Shown here piece after piece: positions 15,132-24,997 of a stretch of DNA of 42,404 nt. Under the pieces are notes generated by a model. That model was not told where the DNA came from, ran no database searches, and saw only the letters and a program-made list of their open reading frames with translations. The first letter of the stretch is position 1, and each line of letters opens with the position of its first letter. The position numbers were made by a program, and so were the translations under genes. Source of the DNA: Alphaproteobacteria bacterium (lineage in GTDB: Bacteria > Pseudomonadota > Alphaproteobacteria > Rhodobacterales > Rhodobacteraceae); NCBI GenBank assembly GCA_030431935.1, contig JAUIIC010000005.1:1-42404 (forward strand), read 5' to 3'.

Positions 15132-17843
15132 ATGGCAAAGAAAATGCTCATCGACGCCACCCACGCGGAAGAGACCCGCGTCGTGGTGGTGGACGGCAAC
15201 AAGGTCGAGGACTTCGACTTTGAGTCCGAAAACAAACGGCAGCTCGCCGGCAACATCTACCTCGCCAAGGTCACACGCGTAGAGCCGTCTCTTCAGGCGG
15301 CGTTCGTGGAATACGGTGGCAACCGCCACGGGTTCCTGGCCTTCTCCGAGATACATCCGGACTACTACCAGATCCCGGTTGCCGACCGCGAGGCGCTGCT
15401 GGCCGAGGAACGCGCCTATGCCGAGGAAATGGCCGAGGAGGAGGACAAGCCGCGCTCGTCCCGATCCCGGTCGCGCAGCCGTGGCAAGTCCCGGGCCGCG
15501 TCGAGCCAGTCCGCCGACGCGATAGAGACGGCCGACGCCCCGGTGGAGAGCACGATCCCCGGGATGGACGTCGTCGATCTGGACGATGGCAACGACGAGG
15601 AGGGCCATTCGCCCGTCGATTTCGTCGCCGACACGCCGGTCGAAACCCCCGCCGCCGAAAGCCTCGACGCGGGCGACCCGGTGTCCGTCGAGGACGCCGA
15701 GGACCTTTCGGATGCCGCCGCGCGTGACGACCAGATCGAGTCGATCGCCGAAGAGGACGTCACCGAGGAAATCCGCCAGCCGCGCAAGCCGCGCCCGCGC
15801 AAGTACAAGATCCAGGAAGTCATCAAGGTCCGCCAGATCCTGCTGGTGCAGGTCGTCAAGGAAGAGCGCGGCAACAAGGGTGCCGCGCTGACCACCTACC
15901 TGTCGCTCGCGGGCCGCTACTGCGTGCTTATGCCCAACACGGCGCGCGGCGGCGGGATCAGCCGCAAGATCACCAACGCGGCTGACCGCAAGAAGCTTAA
16001 GGAGATCGCCGGCGGGATCGACGTGCCCGACGGGGCAGGGCTCATCATCCGCACGGCGGGCGCCCAGCGCACCAAGTCCGAGATCAAGCGCGATTACGAA
16101 TACCTGCAGCGGCTCTGGGAACAGATCCGCGAGCTGACCCTGCGCTCGACCGCGCCGGCAAAGATCTACGAGGAAGGCGACCTCATCAAGCGGTCGATCC
16201 GCGATCTCTACAACCGGGACATCGACGAGGTTCTGGTCGAGGGCGAGGGCGGCTATCGCGTCGCCAAGGACTTCATGAAGATGATCATGCCGTCCCACGC
16301 CAAGAACGTGAAGCATTACACCGACCCGATGCCCCTGCTGGCGCGGTTCCAGGTGGAAAGCTACCTGGCGTCGATGTTCAACCCGACGGTCCAGCTTCGG
16401 TCGGGCGGCTACATCGTGATCGGCGTGACCGAGGCGCTGGTGGCCATCGACGTGAACTCCGGCCGGGCCACCAAGAAGGGTTCGATTGAGGAAACGGCGC
16501 TTGAAACCAACCTGGAAGCGGCCGAGGAGATCGCCCGCCAGCTGCGTCTGCGCGACCTGGCCGGGCTTATCGTCATCGACTTCATCGACATGGAAGAGCG
16601 CAAGAACAACGCCGCCGTCGAGAAGCGCTTCAAGGACAAGCTGAAGACCGACCGCGCGCGCATCCAGGTCGGCCGCATCTCGGGCTTCGGCCTGCTGGAG
16701 ATGAGCCGTCAGCGTCTGCGCCCCGGCATGATTGAGGCCACGACCCAGCCTTGCCCGCACTGCCACGGCACCGGGCTGATCCGCTCGGACGACAGCCTTG
16801 CGCTGTCGATCCTGCGCCAGATCGAGGAAGAGGGCGTGCGGCGCCGGTCACGCGAGGTGCTGGTCAAGGCGCCGGTCGGCATCGTCAACTACCTGATGAA
16901 CCACAAGCGCGAGCACATCGCCCAGATCGAGGCGCGCTATGGCATGGCGGTCCGGATCGAGGGCGACCCCGCGCTGATCCCGCCGGATTTCTCGCTGGAG
17001 AAGTTCAAGACGGCGACTCGCGTGGTGCAGGAGGTCGCGGCGCCTGTGGTGTCAGTCGATGCCTCGCTGATGCCCGACGAGGTGGAAGAGGAAGAGACGG
17101 TCACCGAAGAGACCGGGGAAGAGCGTCCGAAGAAGAAGCGCCGGCGCCGTCGCAAGAAGAAATCCGGCGTTGGCGATGCGCAGCGTGAGGACGGGTTCGA
17201 CGATGCCGACTCGGATGCCGACGCGGACGCGGACGAGGACAGCCTTGCCGCCGCGGATGGCGACGAGGCCGCAGAGGCCGATGCCGCCACCGAGGATGCG
17301 GACGCCGAGGGCGACAAGCCCAAGCGGACACGCAGTCGTGGCAGCCGCGGCGGGCGTGGTCGGTCGCGCAGCAAGACAAAGCGCGAGGACGACGCCGACG
17401 ACGGCGAGACCGTGACCGAAGCCGTGCCGGGCGACGTGGACCCAGAGGCCGGCGGCGCCGCGCCAGAGCTGGTCGCGGAGGCCGAAACGCCCGAGGCGGA
17501 CGACGTCGAAGGCGCGCAGGACGTGGCGGCCGACCCGGAAGCAGAGGCCCCCAAACCCGCCCCGAAGAAGCGCAGCCCGCGCAAGCCGGCCAAGCCGAAG
17601 GCGGCCAAGGCCGAAGCCGAGGCGGCGCCCGAGGTGGCGGTGTCTGAGGCCGCGGAACCGGTCGTCGACGCCGAGGCGCCCGAACCGGCGCCCCAGCCCA
17701 CGCCCGAGCCGGTCGCGACCGAACCTGAACCGGCACCCGAACCCGAACCGGCGCCCGAGCCCGAGAAGGTTCTGGTGGAGGCCGAGGAAGACACCGGCCC
17801 GCCCAAGCCGAAGAAGCGCGGCTGGTGGTCGCTGGGCCGCTAG
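15132..17843 (+). CDS. rne: Ribonuclease E
   Basis: RNase E is the endonuclease and scaffold of the RNA degradosome. In this 903-residue protein the S1 domain begins at about residue 35 and is split by an acidic and RS-rich insertion (about 84-222, including RSSRSRSRSRGKSR). The catalytic aspartates are Asp440 (VAIDVNSG) and Asp483 (LIVIDFID), spaced 43 apart as in E. coli, and the zinc-link is Cys541-Pro-His-Cys544. Beyond about residue 645 the protein is low complexity: basic patches alternate with Glu/Ala/Pro runs (PEPAPEPEPAPEPE). It ends with KKRGWWSLGR, the GWW motif that binds PNPase in Caulobacter. The start MAKKMLIDATHAEET is the family start; an ATG at 15117-15119 could add a few residues. 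The S1 insertion is typical of alphaproteobacteria. Confidence 0.96.
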   Translation: MAKKMLIDATHAEETRVVVVDGNKVEDFDFESENKRQLAGNIYLAKVTRVEPSLQAAFVEYGGNRHGFLAFSEIHPDYYQIPVADREALLAEERAYAEEMAEEEDKPRSSRSRSRSRGKSRAASSQSADAIETADAPVESTIPGMDVVDLDDGNDEEGHSPVDFVADTPVETPAAESLDAGDPVSVEDAEDLSDAAARDDQIESIAEEDVTEEIRQPRKPRPRKYKIQEVIKVRQILLVQVVKEERGNKGAALTTYLSLAGRYCVLMPNTARGGGISRKITNAADRKKLKEIAGGIDVPDGAGLIIRTAGAQRTKSEIKRDYEYLQRLWEQIRELTLRSTAPAKIYEEGDLIKRSIRDLYNRDIDEVLVEGEGGYRVAKDFMKMIMPSHAKNVKHYTDPMPLLARFQVESYLASMFNPTVQLRSGGYIVIGVTEALVAIDVNSGRATKKGSIEETALETNLEAAEEIARQLRLRDLAGLIVIDFIDMEERKNNAAVEKRFKDKLKTDRARIQVGRISGFGLLEMSRQRLRPGMIEATTQPCPHCHGTGLIRSDDSLALSILRQIEEEGVRRRSREVLVKAPVGIVNYLMNHKREHIAQIEARYGMAVRIEGDPALIPPDFSLEKFKTATRVVQEVAAPVVSVDASLMPDEVEEEETVTEETGEERPKKKRRRRRKKKSGVGDAQREDGFDDADSDADADADEDSLAAADGDEAAEADAATEDADAEGDKPKRTRSRGSRGGRGRSRSKTKREDDADDGETVTEAVPGDVDPEAGGAAPELVAEAETPEADDVEGAQDVAADPEAEAPKPAPKKRSPRKPAKPKAAKAEAEAAPEVAVSEAAEPVVDAEAPEPAPQPTPEPVATEPEPAPEPEPAPEPEKVLVEAEEDTGPPKPKKRGWWSLGR

Positions 17844-17846
17844 GGC

Positions 17847-18080
17847 TCAGCCGCCCCGGCGAATGAGATAGACGCGGGCGCCATCGCCCGCGTCTTCGCT
17901 TCCCTCGAACCCGTGACCGGCCTCCGCGCAGAAATGCGGCACGTCGATTTCGGCCATGGGGTCGTCGGCCAGAACGCGCAGCACGCCGCCCGGCGCAAGC
18001 CGCAGGAGCGCCTTGCGCGCCTTGAGCACCGGCAAGGGGCATCTCAGCCCAAGGGCGTCGACTTCGGCATCATGTGACAT
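17847..18080 (-). CDS. TusA/SirA-like sulfurtransferase
   Basis: The 77-residue protein shows the family signature DALGLRCPLPVLKARKAL with the sulfur-carrying Cys14 in CPxP, and an ADDPMAEIDVPHFC block. TusA-type proteins relay persulfide sulfur for tRNA thiolation, molybdenum cofactor or other sulfur transfer; which of these applies cannot be told. Its stop is three bases from the convergent rne stop. It diverges from ccdA with 107 bases between them. Confidence 0.9.
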   Translation of the reverse strand: MSHDAEVDALGLRCPLPVLKARKALLRLAPGGVLRVLADDPMAEIDVPHFCAEAGHGFEGSEDAGDGARVYLIRRGG

Positions 18081-18187
18081 GGCCTTGGGCTATCCGCCAC
18101 GCGTGGCGCTGTCCACGGGGTTGTGACAGCGGGGGCGCGTGACGCGGCCTGCCGGAACGACTATGTGGGACGGGAAAGGGGTGCCGG

Positions 18188-18940
18188 ATGTTCGGAATCG
18201 AGATCATAGACGCCGCGCTGTTGCCGGCCATGCTGGTGGCGCTGGTGGCGGGGCTTCTGTCCTTCCTCAGCCCCTGCGTGCTGCCCATCGTGCCGCCCTA
18301 CCTGGCCTACATGGGCGGCATCAGCATGTCCGAGATGTCAAAGGACGGACAGGCGCGGGGACGCGTGCTGCTCTCGGCGCTGTTCTTCGTGATGGGCCTG
18401 TCCACGGTCTTCCTGTTCCTTGGCTTCACCGCCTCGGCCTTCGGCGCGTTCTTCCTGCAGAACCAGGACTGGTTCGTCATCATCGCCGGGCTGATCGTCA
18501 TGATCTTCGGGGCGCATTTCATCGGCATCTACCGTATCGGGTTCATGGACCGCGAATTGCGGGTCGATGCGGGCGACAGGGGTGGGTCGGCGGTGGGGGC
18601 CTACGTGTTGGGGCTGGCGTTCGCCTTCGGCTGGACGCCCTGCATCGGGCCGCAGCTGGGCGCGATCCTGTCGCTGGCCGCCTCCGAGGCGTCGCTGACC
18701 CGGGGCACGACGCTTCTCGGGGTCTACGCGCTGGGCCTTGGCATCCCGTTCCTTCTGGTCGCGGCCTTCTTCCCGCGCCTGTCCGGGCTGATGTCCTGGA
18801 TGAAGCGCCACATGGAGCGGATCGAGCGGATCATGGGCCTGTTGCTCTGGACGGTGGGGCTGATGATGCTGACGGGCCAGTTCACCGCCTTTTCCTGGTG
18901 GCTTCTGGAGCGGTTCCCGGCGCTTGCGACGCTGGGCTGA
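18188..18940 (+). CDS. ccdA: CcdA-type cytochrome c biogenesis / thiol-disulfide membrane protein
   Basis: The 250-residue polytopic protein has the DsbD-beta/CcdA fold with about six membrane spans. Its two redox cysteines are in the conserved helices: Cys30 in LSFLSPCVLPIVPPYLAYMGG (quoted only to mark the site) and Cys152 in FGWTPCIGPQLGAIL. It moves reducing equivalents from cytoplasmic thioredoxin to the periplasm for apocytochrome c or other thiol proteins. The ATG at 18188 is preceded by a GGGGTG purine-rich stretch. It sits next to the TusA-like gene, on the opposite strand. Confidence 0.92.
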   Translation: MFGIEIIDAALLPAMLVALVAGLLSFLSPCVLPIVPPYLAYMGGISMSEMSKDGQARGRVLLSALFFVMGLSTVFLFLGFTASAFGAFFLQNQDWFVIIAGLIVMIFGAHFIGIYRIGFMDRELRVDAGDRGGSAVGAYVLGLAFAFGWTPCIGPQLGAILSLAASEASLTRGTTLLGVYALGLGIPFLLVAAFFPRLSGLMSWMKRHMERIERIMGLLLWTVGLMMLTGQFTAFSWWLLERFPALATLG

Positions 18941-19064
18941 CGCCGGTTCCAGCCGCCCTGAGGCCGCTGAAAGGCCCGTTCGCAGGGGCCACGGCCCGGT
19001 TTGGCTTAGTTTCGCCGGATTTCAAGGGTAGACTTCGCGCCAAGGCAGGCAACGAGGTCGGGCG

Positions 19065-20282
19065 ATGTCCGATGCGCAGGAGAGACAGGTGCGGCGGCGC
19101 CGGGTGTTCTACATCCCCGGCTACGACCCCATTCACCCCCGCCGCTACCGAGAGCTCTACCGCAAGGAAGGCGCCGCGCAGGCCGCGATTTCGGGCTACG
19201 AGATCGCGCTGGCGCCGAAGACGACCAGGGGCCGCTATGGCTGGCACGTGACCGGCGCCATCGAGGGCGGGGCGACCGAGGCGGATGTCGAGGTGCTGGT
19301 CTGGTCGGACATCGTGCGCGGCTCGATGGATGCGGGCATCGCGGGAACCTACCTGCAACTGGTGCAGACGGCCTGGATATACATCGCGTCCGGCGCGCTG
19401 CGGCGGCTGATGTGGCTGCGCAAGGGCCCGGTGATTGCCGCGCTTTACCCGGTGGGCATGCTGCTGGCGCAACTGGGGCTTGCGGTGCTTCTGGGATGGG
19501 CCGCGGGGGCGCTGGTCGCGGCGGTCCTGCCCGGGGTGCTGGGATGGATCGCGGCGGCGCCGGTGATCTGGGGCGTCCTGCGCTGGTTCCGCGCACACGA
19601 CAACCGTTTCTTCGCCTACTACCTGATGCACGACTATGCCTATTCCGCGCGCTGGCGGGGCGCCAATCCGCCCGAGCTGGAGGCGCGCATGGCAGAGTTC
19701 ACCGCGATCATCGCGGCGGCCCTTCGCGACGATGTGGACGAGGTGCTCGTGGTCGGGCATTCGTCTGGCGCGCATCTGGCCGTGTCAATCCTGGCTGATC
19801 TGATCCGGCAAGGCAGCGTTCCGGCCAACGGGCCCGCGCTGTCCTTCCTGTCGCTGGGGCAGGTGGTGCCGATGGTGTCCTTCCTGCCCGAGGCCTGGCG
19901 GCTCCGGGCCGATCTGCACTTCCTGTCGCAACGCAGCGAACTGGCCTGGGTGGACGTGACGGCGCCGGGCGACGGCTGCGCCTTCGCGCTCTGCGACCCG
20001 GTGGCCGTCTCCGGCGTCGCCCCCGCGACCGGCAAGCGCTGGCCCTTAGTGATCTCGGCTGCCTTCACCCAGACACTGGCGCCCGAGACCTGGAAGGCCC
20101 TGCGCTGGCGCTTCTTCCGGCTGCACTTCCAGTATCTCTGTGCCTTCGACCGCCCCGGCGACTACGACTATTTCCGGATCACCGCCGGGCCGCGGACGCT
20201 GGGCGCGCGCTTCGCGGGCCGCAGCGCGTCGAAGAGCCGGATCGACGTCGCGGCCTCTCGCTATACCTCGATGGCGGCATGA
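19065..20282 (+). CDS. Membrane-anchored alpha/beta hydrolase-like protein
   Basis: The 405-residue protein opens with a strand typical of hydrolases (RRVFYIPGYDPIHPRRY). It has two or more hydrophobic spans at about residues 123-172, then a nucleophile elbow G-H-S-S-G with Ser233 (VLVVGHSSGAHLAVSILAD). A C-terminal acid/His pair is likely but cannot be placed with confidence. The substrate is unknown. The start has GAGGT upstream. Its last four bases (ATGA) are shared with the start of a cytochrome P450 gene, so the two proteins are translationally coupled and probably act in one pathway, perhaps on a lipid or ester. The interrupted layout (strand, membrane hairpin, hydrolase core) is unusual. 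Confidence 0.8.
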   Translation: MSDAQERQVRRRRVFYIPGYDPIHPRRYRELYRKEGAAQAAISGYEIALAPKTTRGRYGWHVTGAIEGGATEADVEVLVWSDIVRGSMDAGIAGTYLQLVQTAWIYIASGALRRLMWLRKGPVIAALYPVGMLLAQLGLAVLLGWAAGALVAAVLPGVLGWIAAAPVIWGVLRWFRAHDNRFFAYYLMHDYAYSARWRGANPPELEARMAEFTAIIAAALRDDVDEVLVVGHSSGAHLAVSILADLIRQGSVPANGPALSFLSLGQVVPMVSFLPEAWRLRADLHFLSQRSELAWVDVTAPGDGCAFALCDPVAVSGVAPATGKRWPLVISAAFTQTLAPETWKALRWRFFRLHFQYLCAFDRPGDYDYFRITAGPRTLGARFAGRSASKSRIDVAASRYTSMAA

Positions 20283-21628
20283 TCCCACCGAAACCCGCCG
20301 CGCGGCCCGAGCGTGTCAGCCTCTGGCGCTACATGAAGCTGTTCCGGCAGGACATCCTGTCGGCGCAGCCCGCCAAGCTTTACCGCGCCTGGATGGCCGA
20401 GTTCCGCACGCCCTTCTTTCGTTCGTACCTGGTGAACCAGCCAGAACTGGTGCGCGAGGTGCTGCAGGCGCGGCCGATGGACTTTCCCAAGTCCGACCGG
20501 GTGGGCGAGGGGCTGCGCCCGCTTCTGGGCAACTCCGTCTTCCTGACCAACGGAGAGGCCTGGAAGCGGCAGCGCCGTATCATCGACCCGGCCTTCGAGG
20601 GCGGTCGCCTGCGCGACACTTTTCCCGCGATGCTGGCGGCGGGGCAGACTGCCGTGGCGCGCCTCGGCACACGCTGCGGGATCGTCGAGATCGAGGAAGA
20701 GATGAGCCACGCCGCAGCCGACGTGATCTTCCGGACGCTGTTCTCGATGCCAATTGACGCGCCCGTGGCAGCGGATGTCTTCGAGCAGTTCCGCGCCTAC
20801 CAACGCACGCAGCCGATCCTCAACCTCGCGGCCTTCGTGCCCTTGCCGAAATGGGTCCCCCGGGGGCATCGCCGCCGCACGCGCGACACCGCCCGGGCCA
20901 TTCGCGGCCTCATCACCCGGATGACGGCGGACCGGATGGCCGAGATCCGGGCCGGCACCGCGCCCGACGACCTGGCGACGAAGATCATGACCACCGCTGA
21001 TCCAAAGACCGGGCAGCGCTTCGACACCGAAGAGATGGTCGACCAGGTCGCAATCTTCTTTCTCGCCGGGCACGAGACCAGCGCATCGGCGCTGGCCTGG
21101 GCGCTTTACCTGCTGGCGCTTCACCCCGAGGCGCAGGAGAGGGTGGCGGCAGAGGTGGCCGACCTGCCCGACAGGCCCGAGATGTCGGACATCACGCGCC
21201 TGCGCTTCACCCGGGACGTCTTTCGCGAGACTCTGCGCCTCTATCCGCCCGTTCCGATGATGGTGCGCGAAACGACCTGCCCCGAGCATTTCCGCGACCG
21301 GGACCTGCCGGTTGGCAGCCAGATCGTGCTTAGCCCCTGGCACATCCATCGCCAGACCCGTCTCTGGGACAATCCGGACGCCTTCGACCCGGACCGCTTC
21401 GCCACAGAGAACGGGCGTCAGTGCCTGCGGGACGCCTATATTCCCTTCTCCGCGGGTGCGCGCGTCTGCACCGGGGCCGGCTTTGCCATGCTGGAGGGTC
21501 CGCTGCTGCTGGCGCTTCTGGTGCGCGCCTTCCGTTTCGATCGCATCGACGGCGACGATCCGGTTCCGGTGGCCTATCTGACGGTTCGGGCGCGCGATGG
21601 TATCCGATTGTCGGTCACAAAACGCTAG
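20279..21628 (+). CDS. Cytochrome P450
   Basis: The 449-residue P450 has all core motifs: the I-helix AGHETS at 263-268, ExxR as Glu317-Thr-Leu-Arg320, the PERF-like DPDRF at 370-374, and the heme loop FSAGARVC with Cys397 as iron ligand. The C-helix WKRQRR (95-100) contacts the heme propionates. It is soluble-looking, without an N-terminal membrane anchor, so it should be a bacterial class I enzyme needing ferredoxin and reductase, neither of which is nearby. The substrate is unknown; the strict coupling to the upstream hydrolase is the only clue. The CYP family cannot be named without a search. Confidence 0.95.
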   Translation: MIPPKPAARPERVSLWRYMKLFRQDILSAQPAKLYRAWMAEFRTPFFRSYLVNQPELVREVLQARPMDFPKSDRVGEGLRPLLGNSVFLTNGEAWKRQRRIIDPAFEGGRLRDTFPAMLAAGQTAVARLGTRCGIVEIEEEMSHAAADVIFRTLFSMPIDAPVAADVFEQFRAYQRTQPILNLAAFVPLPKWVPRGHRRRTRDTARAIRGLITRMTADRMAEIRAGTAPDDLATKIMTTADPKTGQRFDTEEMVDQVAIFFLAGHETSASALAWALYLLALHPEAQERVAAEVADLPDRPEMSDITRLRFTRDVFRETLRLYPPVPMMVRETTCPEHFRDRDLPVGSQIVLSPWHIHRQTRLWDNPDAFDPDRFATENGRQCLRDAYIPFSAGARVCTGAGFAMLEGPLLLALLVRAFRFDRIDGDDPVPVAYLTVRARDGIRLSVTKR

Positions 21629-21733
21629 AAGTGGATTTATCCCCAAGATTTAGGGGGTGAATACCGTGAAAATAGCTACACGTAGTGGTAAGCTGCACCT
21701 GCTCGGATGCGAGTCGCCGGGGGGTAAATCGTT

Positions 21734-22540
21734 TTGAACAGCATCACTGGTACACATTGGGCCGATGGGTCCGCGCTTGCGACGGGAACGCCGGGGACAC
21801 GCCATATTCCACCGTGTCCGGACAGGCCGGTCTATGCCATCGGCGACCTGCATGGTCGCGCCGACCTGATCGCGCCGATGATGAACAGGATCGACGCCGA
21901 TATCGTCCGCTTGGGGCTGGAGGATGCGCGAATCGTCTTCCTGGGGGACTACATCGACCATGGCGAGCGGTCGGCCGTGACCCTCGCCGTGCTAAAGCGG
22001 CTGTCGGAATCGGTCGAGGGCGACGTGATCTGCCTGATGGGCAGCCACGAGCGCATGATGCTGGATTTCCTGGATTCCCCGGCCCAGCGCGGCCCGCGCT
22101 GGCTGAAACAGGGCGGTATCCAGACGCTGGCGAGCTTCGGGATCACCGGGGTTTGCACGCTGAACCATGGCCACGAGCTGGAGGCGGCGGCCGAAACCCT
22201 GCGCAAGGCCCTGCCAGAGGGCATGGAGGCCTGGCTGCGTGCGCGCCCGATGCTCTGGCAAAGCGGCAATGTCGTGTGCCGGCACGCGGTCGCCGAACGC
22301 ACCGGCCCGGCGGGGAGGGGCGACAAGGTCCTGCTGCTGGGCCAGCGCGATGCGATCAACGCCGGGCGCCGCGACGGGATATGGGTCGTGCACGGGCATA
22401 CAGTGGTCAAGCGGCCCACGGCCGGGTTCGGACGGATCTCGGTGGATACGGGGGCGTTCTTCACCGGCCAGCTGAGCGCCGCGGCGATCCTGCCGGGCCA
22501 GCCCGTGCGCTTTCTGTCGGTCAGCGACGGACCGCTCTGA
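21734..22540 (+). CDS. Metallophosphoesterase (PPP-like) with altered metal motifs
   Basis: The 268-residue protein belongs to the calcineurin-like phosphoesterases: GDLHGR with Asp38 and His40, GDYIDHG with Asp72 and Asp75, and late histidines in CRHAV and VVHGHT. Two usually invariant positions differ: the Arg of GDxxDRG is His76, and the Asn of GNHE is Ser104 (MGSHERM). Metal binding or catalysis may be changed. The start is a TTG at 21734 with GGGGGG about nine bases upstream; no in-frame ATG precedes the GDLHGR motif, so the exact start is uncertain. The 105 bases before it are AT-rich, with a small CCCC/GGGG inverted repeat (about 21641-21656). Confidence 0.85.
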   Translation: MNSITGTHWADGSALATGTPGTRHIPPCPDRPVYAIGDLHGRADLIAPMMNRIDADIVRLGLEDARIVFLGDYIDHGERSAVTLAVLKRLSESVEGDVICLMGSHERMMLDFLDSPAQRGPRWLKQGGIQTLASFGITGVCTLNHGHELEAAAETLRKALPEGMEAWLRARPMLWQSGNVVCRHAVAERTGPAGRGDKVLLLGQRDAINAGRRDGIWVVHGHTVVKRPTAGFGRISVDTGAFFTGQLSAAAILPGQPVRFLSVSDGPL

Positions 22541-22567
22541 CGGCTGCCGGGACGGCCTTCCCCGGGC

Positions 22568-22795
22568 CTATCCGCCGGTCCTGTCCCTGAAATGCGCAAG
22601 CACGAACAGCCGGATCGCCGAGGCAAGGCCGGTGTCGAGGTCGCGCGTGGCGTCGATCTCGGCGGCCAGCGCGTTCAGCGGCTGGCCGCGTTCCTCCGCG
22701 ATATCGCGAAACGCCTGCCAGAACGCGTCTTCCAGAGAGACGCTGGTGCGGTGGCCCCTGAGCGTCAGCGACCGCTTTACGGGGCGTCCGCTCAT
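22568..22795 (-). CDS. Ribbon-helix-helix domain protein (RHH_4 type)
   Basis: The 75-residue protein has the RHH_4 pattern: KRSLTLRGHRTSVSLEDAFW gives the DNA-contacting beta strand and first helix, and LDTGLASAIRLFVLAHF the second. Such proteins are presumed small DNA-binding dimers. It is the last gene of a sspB-fumC-DUF4169-RHH row, overlapping the DUF4169 gene by four bases. In Rhodobacterales this trio with fumC recurs (recalled). No toxin gene accompanies it, so an antitoxin role is not supported. Confidence 0.85.
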   Translation of the reverse strand: MSGRPVKRSLTLRGHRTSVSLEDAFWQAFRDIAEERGQPLNALAAEIDATRDLDTGLASAIRLFVLAHFRDRTGG

Positions 22796-22974
22796 TCGGG
22801 ATCGCGGCGGTGCTGGTCCAGGCGGTCCGACGCGCGCGCGGTTTCTGCCGCATCGCGCGCCTTTTCGGCCTTGGTGCGTCCGAACCGGGCCGCGTTGGCG
22901 TCGGCCTGCTGCCGTTTCTCGGCGCGCGCCTTGTCCTTGCGCGCGCGCGACAGGCTGACGACGCGCCCCGCCAC
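22792..22974 (-). CDS. DUF4169 family small basic protein
   Basis: The 60-residue protein is very rich in Arg, Lys and Ala (RARKDKARAEKRQQADANAA) and is predicted to be one long charged helix. The pattern VVSLSRARK near the N terminus is that of DUF4169. It starts with GTG two bases after the fumC stop and ends overlapping the RHH gene start (ATGA). The function is unknown; a nucleic-acid or protein-scaffold role is only a guess from charge. Confidence 0.85.
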   Translation of the reverse strand: MAGRVVSLSRARKDKARAEKRQQADANAARFGRTKAEKARDAAETARASDRLDQHRRDPE

Positions 22975-22976
22975 GG

Positions 22977-24371
<1,395 letters not shown>

Positions 24372-24467
24372 CGGGGGTCCTTTCCTTCGCCAGACGCGCC
24401 ATCGCTATAGTCAGCCGCCCGCGGCTTGACAATTGCCCGGGGGCCACAGCCTGGCATGGATCGCGGC

Positions 24468-24917
24468 CTACTTCCGGAAACTGTCGAGGCTGACGATTTC
24501 GGCGTCGCCCTGCGGCGCGTCGTCCTCGTCCTCGATCTCCTCGTCGCCGTCGTCATCCTCTTCTTCATGGGTCTCGAACCGCAGTCCGAACTCCACCGAG
24601 GGATCGACGAAGGTGCGGATCGAATCGTAGGGGATATACAGCGGCTCTGGCCGGTCGCCGAAGTTGAGCGTGACCGAGAAGCCCTCGTCGCTGACCTCGA
24701 GGTTGTCGAACCAGTGCTGCAGGACCACCGTCATCTCGTCGGGATAGCGGTCCGACAGCCAGTCGGCGATCTCGACGTCGGGATGCATGGTGTCGAAGGT
24801 GATGAAGAAGTGATGCTGGCCGGGCAGGCCGCCCTCGGCCACATCACTGAGCACGTCCTGAATGAGACCGCGCATCGCGCGGTGCATCAGGTTCCCATAA
24901 TCGATGGAGCGCGCCAT
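24468..24917 (-). CDS. sspB: Alpha-type SspB, ClpXP adaptor
   Basis: The 149-residue protein resembles Caulobacter SspB-alpha, which tethers ssrA-tagged proteins to ClpX. The N-terminal dimer helix (SIDYGNLMHRAMRGLIQDVL), the substrate-binding fold (HHFFITFDTMHPDVEIADWL and LNFGDRPEPLYIPYDSI) and a long acidic linker (EEEDDDGDEEIEDEDD) ending in VSLDSFRK, the likely ClpX-binding tail, are all visible. The ATG at 24917 matches the family start. The gene for its tag substrate, ssrA, is 1.4 kb away on the same strand. Confidence 0.93.
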   Translation of the reverse strand: MARSIDYGNLMHRAMRGLIQDVLSDVAEGGLPGQHHFFITFDTMHPDVEIADWLSDRYPDEMTVVLQHWFDNLEVSDEGFSVTLNFGDRPEPLYIPYDSIRTFVDPSVEFGLRFETHEEEDDDGDEEIEDEDDAPQGDAEIVSLDSFRK

Positions 24918-24997
24918 ATGCGGGGGTCCTGCCTTGCTTGCGCCCACCATACGGGATTCGGACCCGAAGGAAAGGGGCCGTTGCGTGCGCGCTCTGC

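Noticed and set aside
14856-16766. 636-codon minus-strand frame opposite rne
   Set aside because: Antisense to well-supported RNase E; no domain in the translation.
17170-17800. Coding repeats at the rne C terminus as a mobile or repeat element
   Set aside because: The repetitive GAA/GCC/CCC-type codons encode the low-complexity tail typical of RNase E; they are not an independent repeat.
22568-22974. Toxin-antitoxin pair (RHH plus DUF4169)
   Set aside because: The partner is a charged single-helix protein with no toxin fold, and the pair follows fumC like housekeeping genes.
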